DNA from: Komagataeibacter xylinus
GTDB lineage: Bacteria > Pseudomonadota > Alphaproteobacteria > Acetobacterales > Acetobacteraceae
Direction of reading: 5' to 3'
NCBI RefSeq assembly: GCF_004302915.1
Contig: NZ_QQBI01000007.1
Coordinates: 1 to 64,000 of the forward strand
DNA: 64,000 bases
The translations under genes were made by a program, and so were the position numbers. Below are positions 56,301 to 63,444 of the stretch, in pieces. How positions within the stretch are numbered: position 1 is the stretch's first letter; every line of letters starts with the position of its first letter. Below the pieces are notes generated by a model. That model made no database searches, was not told the origin of the DNA, and worked only from the letters and a program-made list of their open reading frames with translations.

Positions 56301-56465
56301 TGACGCGCCCGGATAGCGGGTCGAGATCAGGATCGTGGAGGTTTCGAGGGTTGGATATTGACGTGTAGCGATGGAATTGAGGCCCTTGATCCCGAAGAGA
56401 ACAATCAGGATCGTCACGACAATCGCGAGGACAGGCCGCCGAAGAAAGCGATCAGTGAAACTCAT
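53400..56465 (-). CDS. RND multidrug efflux permease (HAE1, MexB/AcrB-like)
   Basis: A 1021-residue proton/drug antiporter: MSFTDRFLRRPVLAIVVTIL at the start, 12 membrane helices, and GLVVDDAIVVIENVHRH in helix IV with the proton-relay Asp pair. It pumps hydrophobic compounds from membrane or periplasm through the outer-membrane factor. Its start overlaps the adaptor stop by four bases. It is the last gene of the pump operon, which has ATACG-N8-CGTAY sites in front of the adaptor and outer-membrane genes. Confidence 0.93.
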   Translation of the reverse strand: MSFTDRFLRRPVLAIVVTILIVLFGIKGLNSIATRQYPTLETSTILISTRYPGASSDLMQGFVTQPISEAVASVEGIDYLSSTTTQGLSVVTVRMMLNYDSMRALTDVMSKVNAVKYRLPEGAYDPVIKRTSGGFTAVAYIGFASTTRPLYEISDYIHRVAAPMLSGIEGVSEISYFGEQRLSMRLWLDPEKLAANDMTGEDVARAIRENNFQAAPGRIRGVYTISNINLNTDLKTVEEFRDMVLRSTGGRVIRVRDIGRAELGPDNTDTSSQTSTLRPPNGKPTPRPSIFVGLEPSPTGNPLTIISRLNEIMPKLKATLPPGIDVRVPYETAHFIQASIDEVTETFIEALLIVILVIYLSLGTVRAVIVPIATIPLSMLGAVGLMYTFGFSLNLLTLLAMVLSIGLVVDDAIVVIENVHRHIEEGKSPFDAALLGAREVAGPVVAMTLTLTAVYAPIAFMGGLTGTLFREFALTLAGSVIVSGVVALTLSPLMSAKLLKAKEKEGFMERMAEHAFGFMTARYETVLDFSLRHRWVPLGTAAVIFLLIPVMLHVSQSELAPNEDQDIVYTAVKAPQYANLHYVETYAQTLYEKMSEIPEGHSHWQMNGIDGIANSVGGVNLDDWGKRRRNADQIQMDLQQRVASIQGTSVYVFQMGALPGSTGGLPVQMVVRSDDSYRNVFGVMSHLRDEASKSGLFAVVDSDLAFDNPVVRVTVDRTKANALGIRMERIGNALNTLIGENYVNRFGYYGRSYDVIPQAVPLSRLTPDALKTYYMRDQNGHQVPLSALANVRVDVEPNRLPQFGQQNSATFQAILAKGVTMGDAVSFLKAKAAEFPPGYSYDWQSDSRQYVQEGNALIFAFLFALIAIYLVLSVQYNSFTDPVIILVSVPLSVFGALIPLALGVTTLNIYTEIGLITLIGLVSKHGILMVEFANEILHRDNVDRRTAIETAAAIRFRPIIMTTAAMVVGLAPLVIATGAGANSRFGLGTVIVVGMIVGTSMTLFVLPSVYTVIRPRRSKTV

Positions 56466-57532
56466 TGTGCCAGTCCTTCCAGGCCAGCCATAGGAAGAAC
56501 CTCAGGAGTTTCGCGCACCGTTATGCCGTCCACGAGACGGTTCTGACCGCTGCTGACGACGCGATCGCCCGGCTTCAACCCGTCGTCAATGGCGACCCAG
56601 CCCATGCGTCGATCGCTTTCGCGTATTGCTGTCGGGTGGACAGCGAGGCCTTTGTCAGACGGGCGCTCTACAAAGACGGTTTCGCCATAGGCCGAGTACG
56701 TAACTGCCGTTTCCGGCACAACCATGCGTGGTGCGACGGTCGCTGTGAGACTCACATGCGCATAAGTTCCCGGATGGAGATCGGGTGGGGGATCATTGAG
56801 GAGGGCCTGGACCGACAGCGTTCGTGACCCGTCGATTTTCGGGTCGATGGCGGTAACAACTGCGTCGAAGTGATGGTCTGGATCGGTGTCGAGTGTGGTG
56901 TGGACGATCTGGCCAAGATGCACGCTGGCGGCATTTTCTTCGGCCAGAATGAAGTTGACCCGCATCCGGGCGTAGGACGTCAGCGTGGCGATGGCATCCC
57001 CCGGATTCAGATACTGCCCGAGATTGACCCGTCTGATCCCAATGGCGCCGTCGAAGGGCGCGCGGATATGCTTCTGGTCGATCACCGCCTGCACTCTGGC
57101 GACGTTGCCTTTCGCGGCTTCGAAGCGCGCCGTGGCTGTCTCCAGATCCTCGTGGCTCTCCACGCCGGTCCGGATGAGAGAACGGGCACGGGCCAGATCG
57201 GCCTCGGCCGCGCGCAATTCGCCGCTCTGGCGGATCAGCTCGCCCTGTTCCGGTGCGTCATTGAGGACCAGGAGCAGCTGGCCTTTCCGGACGATCGCCC
57301 CGGAATCGAAATCCAGTTCAGTGATCCGGCCGGCGATTTCAGGGGAGAGCGTTACCCCCTGGAACGGCTCGACCTGACCGATCGTCTCGATATGGGCGGC
57401 GAAGGGGACGGGTCTGACCGGCCAGACGGATACCGCCGTTGCCGGAGTGTCGGCAGCCCTGCCGGCGGCGGGCAGAGACATCAGCACCGCGAGAGCGGTG
57501 ACATGGCGCCAGGGGACGGAGAAGCGTCGCAC
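56462..57532 (-). CDS. RND periplasmic adaptor protein
   Basis: A 356-residue membrane-fusion protein. The signal peptide ends near GRAADTPA; the barrel-sandwich hybrid half-motifs are GRITELDFDSGAIVRKGQLLLVL and IRAPFDGAIGIRRVNLGQYL-like, around a helical hairpin (about 90-150). It ties the permease to the outer-membrane channel. The 94-base gap to the upstream outer-membrane gene contains a copy of the shared operator, so it may have its own promoter. Confidence 0.92.
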   Translation of the reverse strand: MRRFSVPWRHVTALAVLMSLPAAGRAADTPATAVSVWPVRPVPFAAHIETIGQVEPFQGVTLSPEIAGRITELDFDSGAIVRKGQLLLVLNDAPEQGELIRQSGELRAAEADLARARSLIRTGVESHEDLETATARFEAAKGNVARVQAVIDQKHIRAPFDGAIGIRRVNLGQYLNPGDAIATLTSYARMRVNFILAEENAASVHLGQIVHTTLDTDPDHHFDAVVTAIDPKIDGSRTLSVQALLNDPPPDLHPGTYAHVSLTATVAPRMVVPETAVTYSAYGETVFVERPSDKGLAVHPTAIRESDRRMGWVAIDDGLKPGDRVVSSGQNRLVDGITVRETPEVLPMAGLEGLAQ

Positions 57533-57555
57533 AGATATCTCCTGAAGTTATTGTT

Positions 57556-57573
57556 ATACGCGGATATACGTAC
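57556..57573. promoter_or_regulatory. Operator site 1, ATACG-N8-CGTAC
   Basis: The half-sites ATACG (57556-57560) and CGTAC (57569-57573) are eight bases apart, 24 bases before the adaptor start. The same spacing is found at 59182 and 60441. Probable binding site of the ArsR-like regulator at 59302. Confidence 0.6.
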
Positions 57574-57626
57574 ATAAAAGGCTGGAAAGTCCGGACATTG
57601 GAGGCCGAACGCGCATCAGATGCCGG

Positions 57627-59147
57627 TCATCGCGCCGCGAGCCGGACGGATCGCCACTGATCGGATGTGACATGGGCGTCGGCCAGGCCACCGCCCGTCG
57701 CCACCATGATCCGCACCGTCTGACGGAACATCTCGGTCTGTGCCCGCACCGTGTTCTGGCGTGCGAGCAGAACGAGCCGGCGGGCGTTGATCGGCTGGAG
57801 GATGTTTTCCCGACCCGCCTGATACCCGGCCTGACTCAGGGTCAGCGCATCATCGGCCGAGGTCAGGGCCTGCCGCTGGTTGTCCAGTTCCGTCGACGCG
57901 TTCTTCAGGCCGTTCAGACTATCGGCGACCTCCCGAAAGCCGTTGATGACCACTGACTGGTAGTGATCGAAAGCGATCCGATAGTCCTCTTCCGCCTGTT
58001 TTTTCCGGGCCTTCAGGGTGCCGCCGTGGAACAGCGGCAGAGCAGCGCCGCCGATCAGGCGCCACGCCGCACCGGCGGGGCCACCCATCAGACCTTCGGC
58101 AGCGGCGGCCGCACTGAGGGTCAGGCGGGGATACAGGTCAGCCGTCCGGGCACCGATTTCGGCATTCGTCGCGCGCATCATGGCTTCGGCGCCGATGATA
58201 TCCGGACGGGCATGGACAAGGTTGGAGGGCACGACCACAGGGATGTCTGGCGGAAGGCTGAAATCGGCGAGCGTCAGGATCGGTGCGGTCCAGTTGGCGG
58301 GCGAATGTCCGGTCAGGACGGCCAGTGTCGTTCGCGCGGCTTCATGGGCATTGATCAGCGACGGCAGGAGAGACTGGTCGTGCGCCAACTGCGCTTCGGC
58401 CGTCACGACATCCAGTCGGGGTCTCCTGCCCGCTTGCCAGGCGAGCGTTGCCAGCCGGAGCGTTTCCCGGTCGGTGTCGATCACACCCCGGATCACGGCG
58501 ATCTGGTCTGCTGTCGAGGCCGCTTCGAAGGCGGTCAGGACCGTGTCGCCGACCACCAGCAGCATTGTGACGTCCCGGCGTTCCCGTTCGGCATCCTTCT
58601 GCGCGCCAGCCATCTCGATCAGACGATGGTTGCCTCCAAAAATATCGGGATCATACGAAAGGTCGAGACCTGCCGAGTAGGCGGAGAAAGCGGGGAAGGT
58701 CCATGCCCAAGGGCCGAACAGGGAGGCCCCATATTCCTGTCGCCCCTCGGCGCCGGTGGCGTCGATCTGGGGCATCAGGCTGCCTTGGGCGGCATGGAGT
58801 CCCTCGGCCGCCTTGCGCAGGTTGGCCTGGGCTGCCTGGATCGACCAGTTGTTCCGGAGTGACTCTGTGACGAGGGCGTCCAGCCGGGGTGAGCGAAAAA
58901 GATACCACCAGTCGGAGCCTGACTTCCCGATGGCCTGATACGGGGAGTTGGACGAAGCTATGGTCGCTGTTTCCGACCATGTTTCGCCGAATGTTGCGGC
59001 ATTCGGTGGCTGGGGTGCCTTGTAGGTCGGGCCGACTGTGCAGCCTGTGAGGCCCGGCAGCAGGGCAACAAGAGCTAGCCAGGCCGGGCGTGGTGCGGCG
59101 GCGCCCCGCTTTGGCCTCTGGGTATGGAGCGGGAAATTGGATGGCAA
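57627..59147 (-). CDS. RND outer-membrane factor (NodT/OprM-like)
   Basis: A 506-residue lipoprotein channel: signal peptide ending LPGLTGC with lipidated Cys36, then CTVGPTYKAPQPP, and two TolC-type repeats with long helices. It completes the tripartite pump, although here its gene comes first in the operon, before adaptor and permease. Upstream is operator site 2, shared with the divergent ArsR-like gene. Confidence 0.92.
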   Translation of the reverse strand: MPSNFPLHTQRPKRGAAAPRPAWLALVALLPGLTGCTVGPTYKAPQPPNAATFGETWSETATIASSNSPYQAIGKSGSDWWYLFRSPRLDALVTESLRNNWSIQAAQANLRKAAEGLHAAQGSLMPQIDATGAEGRQEYGASLFGPWAWTFPAFSAYSAGLDLSYDPDIFGGNHRLIEMAGAQKDAERERRDVTMLLVVGDTVLTAFEAASTADQIAVIRGVIDTDRETLRLATLAWQAGRRPRLDVVTAEAQLAHDQSLLPSLINAHEAARTTLAVLTGHSPANWTAPILTLADFSLPPDIPVVVPSNLVHARPDIIGAEAMMRATNAEIGARTADLYPRLTLSAAAAAEGLMGGPAGAAWRLIGGAALPLFHGGTLKARKKQAEEDYRIAFDHYQSVVINGFREVADSLNGLKNASTELDNQRQALTSADDALTLSQAGYQAGRENILQPINARRLVLLARQNTVRAQTEMFRQTVRIMVATGGGLADAHVTSDQWRSVRLAAR

Positions 59148-59181
59148 GGCGGCCTCCGGGCGTCATGAACGAGTCTCTAAG

Positions 59182-59199
59182 ATACGAACATAGACGTAC
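59182..59199. promoter_or_regulatory. Operator site 2, ATACG-N8-CGTAC
   Basis: ATACG (59182-59186) and CGTAC (59195-59199) lie between the outer-membrane factor gene and the divergent ArsR-like gene, where they could control both. A further partial copy (ACATACGAATA) follows at once. Confidence 0.6.
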
Positions 59200-59301
59200 A
59201 TACGAATAAAAGACCAGCTTTATCGAGAAACCAGTTTGCGACGGAGGCTCTGAAGCAGGGTTTTCTTGACCGGTTCCCATGATACGCGTACCAATCCACG
59301 C

Positions 59302-59664
59302 ATGATCGCACGTCATCCGAAACGCGAGGATATCCGGCTCGACGCCGTGCTGACGGCATTGGGTAATCCCATCCGTCTTGCTGCGGTGCGGACGATTGCC
59401 GTGGGGGGCGAACATCCCTGCTGTGATGTGCTCCCGCAGATTCCGAAATCCACCATGACGCATCACTGGCGCGCCCTGCGTGACAGCGGTGTGGTCTGGC
59501 AGCGTCATATCGGTCGGGAATACCGTCTTGAGTTGCGGCGCGAGGATCTGGACAGTCGCTTTCCCGGTCTGCTGGATTCCATCCTCGGCCCGCTTGTCAG
59601 CGACCCGCTCACGCAGGAGACGATCGCCGAATACGATCGTTCCCGCCAAGGCGCACCTGTCTGA
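59302..59664 (+). CDS. ArsR-like winged-helix regulator
   Basis: A 120-residue protein with LDAVLTALGNPIRLAAVRTIAVGG followed by the recognition region IPKSTMTHHWRALRDSGVVWQRHIGREYRLEL, an ArsR/SmtB-type winged helix. Two adjacent cysteines (HPCCDV, about residues 46-47) might sense oxidants or electrophiles. It is divergent from the pump operon and 750 bases from the DsbA/esterase pair, and all three intergenic regions carry the ATACG-N8-CGTAY site, so it is the likely local repressor. Confidence 0.82.
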   Translation: MIARHPKREDIRLDAVLTALGNPIRLAAVRTIAVGGEHPCCDVLPQIPKSTMTHHWRALRDSGVVWQRHIGREYRLELRREDLDSRFPGLLDSILGPLVSDPLTQETIAEYDRSRQGAPV

Positions 59665-59691
59665 TGGGCATACCGGCGGGACGACTTTTGC

Positions 59692-60414
59692 TCAGGGAGT
59701 GCCAGAGCCGGATGGCGGGATGACGCATCCTGTGCTGTCGCAGGTCATGCCGCTGATAGGGCTCTCGGACGCGGTTTTGCGCGCATTGTTCCATGACTGG
59801 CGCAGGGCGGCCAACAATTGTGCTTTCGGCTGAGCGCCTGAAAGAGCGTAGGCACCGTCGAAGGCAAAGAAGGGCACGCCATGAATGCCGGCCTGTGACG
59901 CACGGGTTTCATCACACCTGACATCTTTGGCGAAGTCGGTGCTCGTCAGCGTGGCGCGCACGGCGTCGTCATCAAGACCGACATCCTGCGCAAGGCCGGC
60001 AAGTACGTCATGGTCGGCGAGAGGGGCGTTGTCGGTGAAATAGGCCCGGAACAGCCGTTCCGTCATGTCCGGGCCGCGACCGTGCTGCTCGGCAAATTTG
60101 GTTAGCCGATGCGCGTCGAAAGTATTGGTGTAGCGGACCGAGGCATAGCGCATGTCGAGGCCGCATCGCTCGCCCATGGACGTGATGTGGTCGATCATGG
60201 CTTGGGCGTCGCTCCGGCTTTTGCCGTATTTTCGCATGATGCGGTCGAGTGTTGTGGTGGTCACCGCCGGACCCGACGTCGGATCGAGTTCGAAGGCCCG
60301 GAAGACAATCTCGATTTCGCGGGCATGTTCGAATTCAGACAGGGCGGCTTCGAGAAACCGCTTGCCGATATAACAGTAGGGGCAGGCATAGTCAGACCAG
60401 ATTTCGAGTTTCAT
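59692..60414 (-). CDS. DsbA-family oxidoreductase (FrnE-like)
   Basis: A 240-residue thioredoxin-fold protein without signal peptide, with the CPYC redox motif at residues 11-14 (SDYACPYCYIGKRF), an inserted helical domain, and the cis-Pro motif GIHGVPFFAFDG. FrnE-like proteins are cytoplasmic disulfide oxidoreductases or isomerases linked to stress resistance. A C-terminal tail with two more Cys (MTCDSTGCVIP) is unusual. It is convergent with the ArsR-like gene and divergent from the esterase over operator site 3. Confidence 0.88.
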   Translation of the reverse strand: MKLEIWSDYACPYCYIGKRFLEAALSEFEHAREIEIVFRAFELDPTSGPAVTTTTLDRIMRKYGKSRSDAQAMIDHITSMGERCGLDMRYASVRYTNTFDAHRLTKFAEQHGRGPDMTERLFRAYFTDNAPLADHDVLAGLAQDVGLDDDAVRATLTSTDFAKDVRCDETRASQAGIHGVPFFAFDGAYALSGAQPKAQLLAALRQSWNNARKTASESPISGMTCDSTGCVIPPSGSGTP

Positions 60415-60440
60415 GACAGGCTCCATGACGCTTGCGATAA

Positions 60441-60458
60441 ATACGTATGTATTCGTAT
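60441..60458. promoter_or_regulatory. Operator site 3, ATACG-N8-CGTAT
   Basis: ATACG (60441-60445) and CGTAT (60454-60458) make a perfect inverted repeat between the divergent DsbA-like and esterase genes. Same layout as sites 1 and 2. Confidence 0.62.
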
Positions 60459-60528
60459 CATGGTCTCTATCAAGCCTGCGGTCACGTCGCTGTGACCGGG
60501 TACGGGCGATATAGGAGAAGCAGCCATC

Positions 60529-61209
60529 ATGATGACACCCCGCGTCCCGCTGGAATTTGCGACCGGCCCCGATCCGGTGGCTACCATCATTCTCATTCAC
60601 GGACTTGGAGCCAGCGGCGAGACGTTCCGGCCCGTGGCGCAGGCGCTGGATCTGAGCGCAGTTGGCGCCGTGCGTTTTGTCCTGCCCAATGCACCGGTCA
60701 GGTCGGTTTCCGTCTGTGGGGGCGAGCGGATGCCGGCCTGGTATGATCTGCTGGACCAGAATTTCGTGGCGCGGGAGGATGAGGCCGGACTGAAGGAAGC
60801 AGCGGCGTATTTCACGCAGCTGATCGATCGGGAAATCGAGCGGGGAATGGCGCCGGAGCGCATTGTGATCGGCGGGTTTTCGCAGGGCGGTGCAATGTCG
60901 CTGATGACCGGCCTGCGCTATTCGCGCCCTTTGGCCGGGATCGCCGATCTGTCAGGATATCTGCCTCTGGCACCCGCAACCGGCCGGGAACGTACTGCCG
61001 CAAGCCGCGCCACACCGATCTTCATGGGACATGGAACGCAGGACGGCATTGTTCCGCTGGCTCTTGCTGACGCAGCGCGCCGTCATCTGGCTGGCTGGGG
61101 ATATGACATAACCTGGCGGACCTATCCCATGGATCATACAATCATTGAGGCCGAAATCCGGGATCTGAACATCTGGCTGTCTGACGTGTTGAAGCCGACG
61201 ACCCTCTGA
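60529..61209 (+). CDS. Carboxylesterase/phospholipase-like hydrolase
   Basis: A 226-residue alpha/beta hydrolase of the carboxylesterase II type: LIHGLGASGETF, LPNAPVRSVSVCGGERMPAWYD, nucleophile motif GFSQGGAMS (about 115-123), Asp in GTQDGIVP and His in YPMDHTI. It hydrolyses short acyl esters. It starts 70 bases from operator site 3 and is followed by a glutathione transferase 15 bases later, so both may be induced together with the pump. Confidence 0.9.
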   Translation: MMTPRVPLEFATGPDPVATIILIHGLGASGETFRPVAQALDLSAVGAVRFVLPNAPVRSVSVCGGERMPAWYDLLDQNFVAREDEAGLKEAAAYFTQLIDREIERGMAPERIVIGGFSQGGAMSLMTGLRYSRPLAGIADLSGYLPLAPATGRERTAASRATPIFMGHGTQDGIVPLALADAARRHLAGWGYDITWRTYPMDHTIIEAEIRDLNIWLSDVLKPTTL

Positions 61210-61224
61210 GAAAGGACGCGTTCC

Positions 61225-61926
61225 ATGATCGATCTTTTCTACTGGCCGACCCCGAACGGTCACAAGATCACGCTGTTTCTGGAAGAAGCGGGGCTGGATT
61301 ACACCATTCATCCTGTCGATATCAGTGCGGGGGATCAGTTCCGGCCGGAATTTCTGGCCATTTCTCCCAATAACCGCATGCCCGCGATCATTGACCGGAA
61401 CCCAAAAGACGGCGGTGAGGCCATCAGTATTTTTGAATCAGGGGCAATCCTCCTCTACCTCGCAGAAAAAACGGGGCGGTTTCTGCCTGAGGATATCCGG
61501 GGCCGCACGGCAGTCACCGAATGGCTGTTCTGGCAGGTCGGCGGTCTGGGACCGATGGCGGGGCAGAACCATCATTTCGGACAGTATGCGCCGGAGAAAA
61601 TTCCCTATGCCGTCACACGCTATGTCAATGAGACCAACCGTCTGTATGGCGTGATGGACCGGCGTCTGGCGCGAGTGCCATTCCTCGGCGGTGCCGATTA
61701 CAGCATTGCGGATATGGCCAGCTATCCATGGGTCGTGCCGTGGCAGCGCCAGCAGCAGAACCTTGATGAGTTTCCGAACCTGAAGCGCTGGTTTGAAAAC
61801 ATTGCCGCGCGCCCGGCAACGATACGGGCCTACGAGAAGGGGAAAGACCTGTCGGCGGCGCCCAGCGTGACGGAAGAGGGGAAGAAAATCCTCTTTGGTC
61901 AGACAGCCCGATCCGTCGTCCGGTAA
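61225..61926 (+). CDS. Glutathione S-transferase, nu class (YfcG-like)
   Basis: A 233-residue protein with FYWPTPNGHKITLFLEEAGLDYTIHPVDIS, SPNNRMPAIIDRNP and the FESGAILLYLAEK motif, then MAGQNHHFGQYAPEKIPYA, all typical of nu-class enzymes with disulfide-bond reductase and peroxidase activity. It follows the esterase by 15 bases with a good ribosome binding site (GAGAAAGGA), so it is in the same operon. Confidence 0.92.
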   Translation: MIDLFYWPTPNGHKITLFLEEAGLDYTIHPVDISAGDQFRPEFLAISPNNRMPAIIDRNPKDGGEAISIFESGAILLYLAEKTGRFLPEDIRGRTAVTEWLFWQVGGLGPMAGQNHHFGQYAPEKIPYAVTRYVNETNRLYGVMDRRLARVPFLGGADYSIADMASYPWVVPWQRQQQNLDEFPNLKRWFENIAARPATIRAYEKGKDLSAAPSVTEEGKKILFGQTARSVVR

Positions 61927-61974
61927 GACAGGACAATCAGCAGTTGGAACCCGTCCTGACCTTGGCGTAGCAGG

Positions 61975-62322
61975 TCAACCGGTCTGATCGATGTAGCGCC
62001 CCAGCATATCCCTGCTGGCCTGAAGGCGGTCGATCTGTGCGTCCATCTTCCGTCGTTCACGTTGCAGAATGGCGCGCAGGTTATCACAGGGCTGGAAGCT
62101 TGGATCATCGGTCAGGATACAGGGCAGTAACTCCCGGATCGCGTCCAGTTTCAGGCCCGCTTCGGTGAGCATCTGGATGCGCCGGACTACGATCTCATCG
62201 CTTTCCGAATAGTCCCGATAGCCGGATTCCTGTCGACCGGGCGCGAGCAGGTCTTCCTGCTCGTAATAGCGCAGCATGCGGATACTCACACCCGTGCGAC
62301 GGGCCAGCTCGCCGATCTTCAT
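61975..62322 (-). CDS. MerR-family regulator
   Basis: A 115-residue MerR protein: MKIGELARRTGVSIRMLRYYEQEDLLAPGRQESGYRDYSE (residues 1-40) and a C-terminal helix with Cys in LPCILTDDPSFQPC. It is divergent from the oxidoreductase at 62391, and a perfect 16-bp palindrome lies between them. Possible role: sensing electrophiles or quinones. A second ATG three bases upstream (62325) is equally possible as start. Confidence 0.88.
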   Translation of the reverse strand: MKIGELARRTGVSIRMLRYYEQEDLLAPGRQESGYRDYSESDEIVVRRIQMLTEAGLKLDAIRELLPCILTDDPSFQPCDNLRAILQRERRKMDAQIDRLQASRDMLGRYIDQTG

Positions 62323-62332
62323 CATTTTCTCC

Positions 62333-62363
62333 TTGACCCTGACAGCGCTGTCAGACCTTAGCG
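62333..62363 (+). promoter_or_regulatory. MerR-type promoter/operator
   Basis: TTGACC (62333-62338), a perfect palindrome CTGACAGCGCTGTCAG (62339-62354), and a -10-like TTAGCG (62358-62363) give a 19-base spacer, the hallmark of MerR-activated promoters. It reads toward the oxidoreductase gene. Confidence 0.75.
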
Positions 62364-62390
62364 TGCCTGTCGCGTCACCGCACGGAGAAT

Positions 62391-63413
62391 ATGCACATGC
62401 GACTTTACCGACTGAAACATACCGAAAATGGCGTCCGTCCCGTTCTGGATGAAGCGCCGGATCCTTCGCCTGTTCCGGGCGAGGTTCTGGTGAAAATACA
62501 GGCTGCCAGTCTGAATTATCGGGATCTGCTTCTTCTGGGGGATCCGGCCATGACGGCAGGCGCTGGCCGCGTGCCACTTTCTGATGCTGCAGGTCTTGTT
62601 GCAGCAGTAGGGAAGGGCGTAGCCGACTGGAAGGAAGGCGATCCTGTATGCATTCCGTTCTTTCGGGACTGGATCGGCGGTATCTTTCGAAATGACTACA
62701 TGCGTTCGGCCTTTGGTGGTCCCAACACGGAAGGAGTTTTGCAGGACTATGTCAGCGTCCCGGCCGGGTCGCTCATCGCAAAGCCTGTGCATCTCTCGTT
62801 TGAGGAGGCCGCGACTCTACCGTGTGCTGCAGTGACGGCATGGCAGGCGCTCATGGTCAGGGGACATCTGCGCAAAGGCGATACCGTTCTTGTTCAGGGA
62901 ACGGGTGGCGTGGCGCTGTTTGCGCTTCAGTTTGCCGTAGCCAGGGAAGCGCAGGTCATCATCATCTCGTCTTCCGACGAAAAGCTTTCACGTGCCCGGA
63001 AACTGGGTGCATCCGAGCTGATCAATTATGTCAGGACGCCGCACTGGGATGAAGCTGTCAACACGCTTACCCATGGAGATGGTGTCAGCCATGTCCTGGA
63101 ACTGGGCGGACCGGAGACCTACCCCCGATCCATCAACTCGATCGGGGCTGGTGGCCACATTGCCCAGATCGGCGTGCTGACCGGCTTCGGGCCGCGCCCG
63201 GATATTGATCGCATCCGTAGCACCAATGCCAGTATTGATGGAATTACTGTTGGCTCTGGTGATCATTTTCGGGAAATGAATGCATTTCTGACACAGCAGG
63301 AGATCCATCCTGTCATCGACAGGGTCTTTCCTTTCGAACAGGCATATGAGGCCTATGACTATCTTCAGAGCGCGAAGCACTTTGGAAAGATCGTGGTCAA
63401 CGTCTCTTCATAA
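62391..63413 (+). CDS. NAD(P)-dependent medium-chain dehydrogenase (quinone reductase-like)
   Basis: A 340-residue enzyme with an N-terminal GroES-like domain (SLNYRDLLLLGDPA; PLSDAAGLVAAVG) and a Rossmann domain (VLVQGTGGVALFALQFAVA, about 168-186). Structural and catalytic zinc Cys are absent, so it is probably a zinc-free quinone or alkenal reductase. It is controlled by the divergent MerR gene. Unlike the truncated relative at 52745, it is full length. Confidence 0.88.
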   Translation: MHMRLYRLKHTENGVRPVLDEAPDPSPVPGEVLVKIQAASLNYRDLLLLGDPAMTAGAGRVPLSDAAGLVAAVGKGVADWKEGDPVCIPFFRDWIGGIFRNDYMRSAFGGPNTEGVLQDYVSVPAGSLIAKPVHLSFEEAATLPCAAVTAWQALMVRGHLRKGDTVLVQGTGGVALFALQFAVAREAQVIIISSSDEKLSRARKLGASELINYVRTPHWDEAVNTLTHGDGVSHVLELGGPETYPRSINSIGAGGHIAQIGVLTGFGPRPDIDRIRSTNASIDGITVGSGDHFREMNAFLTQQEIHPVIDRVFPFEQAYEAYDYLQSAKHFGKIVVNVSS

Positions 63414-63444
63414 AATGCCTTTCTCGGTTACTCTATTCGGAAGT

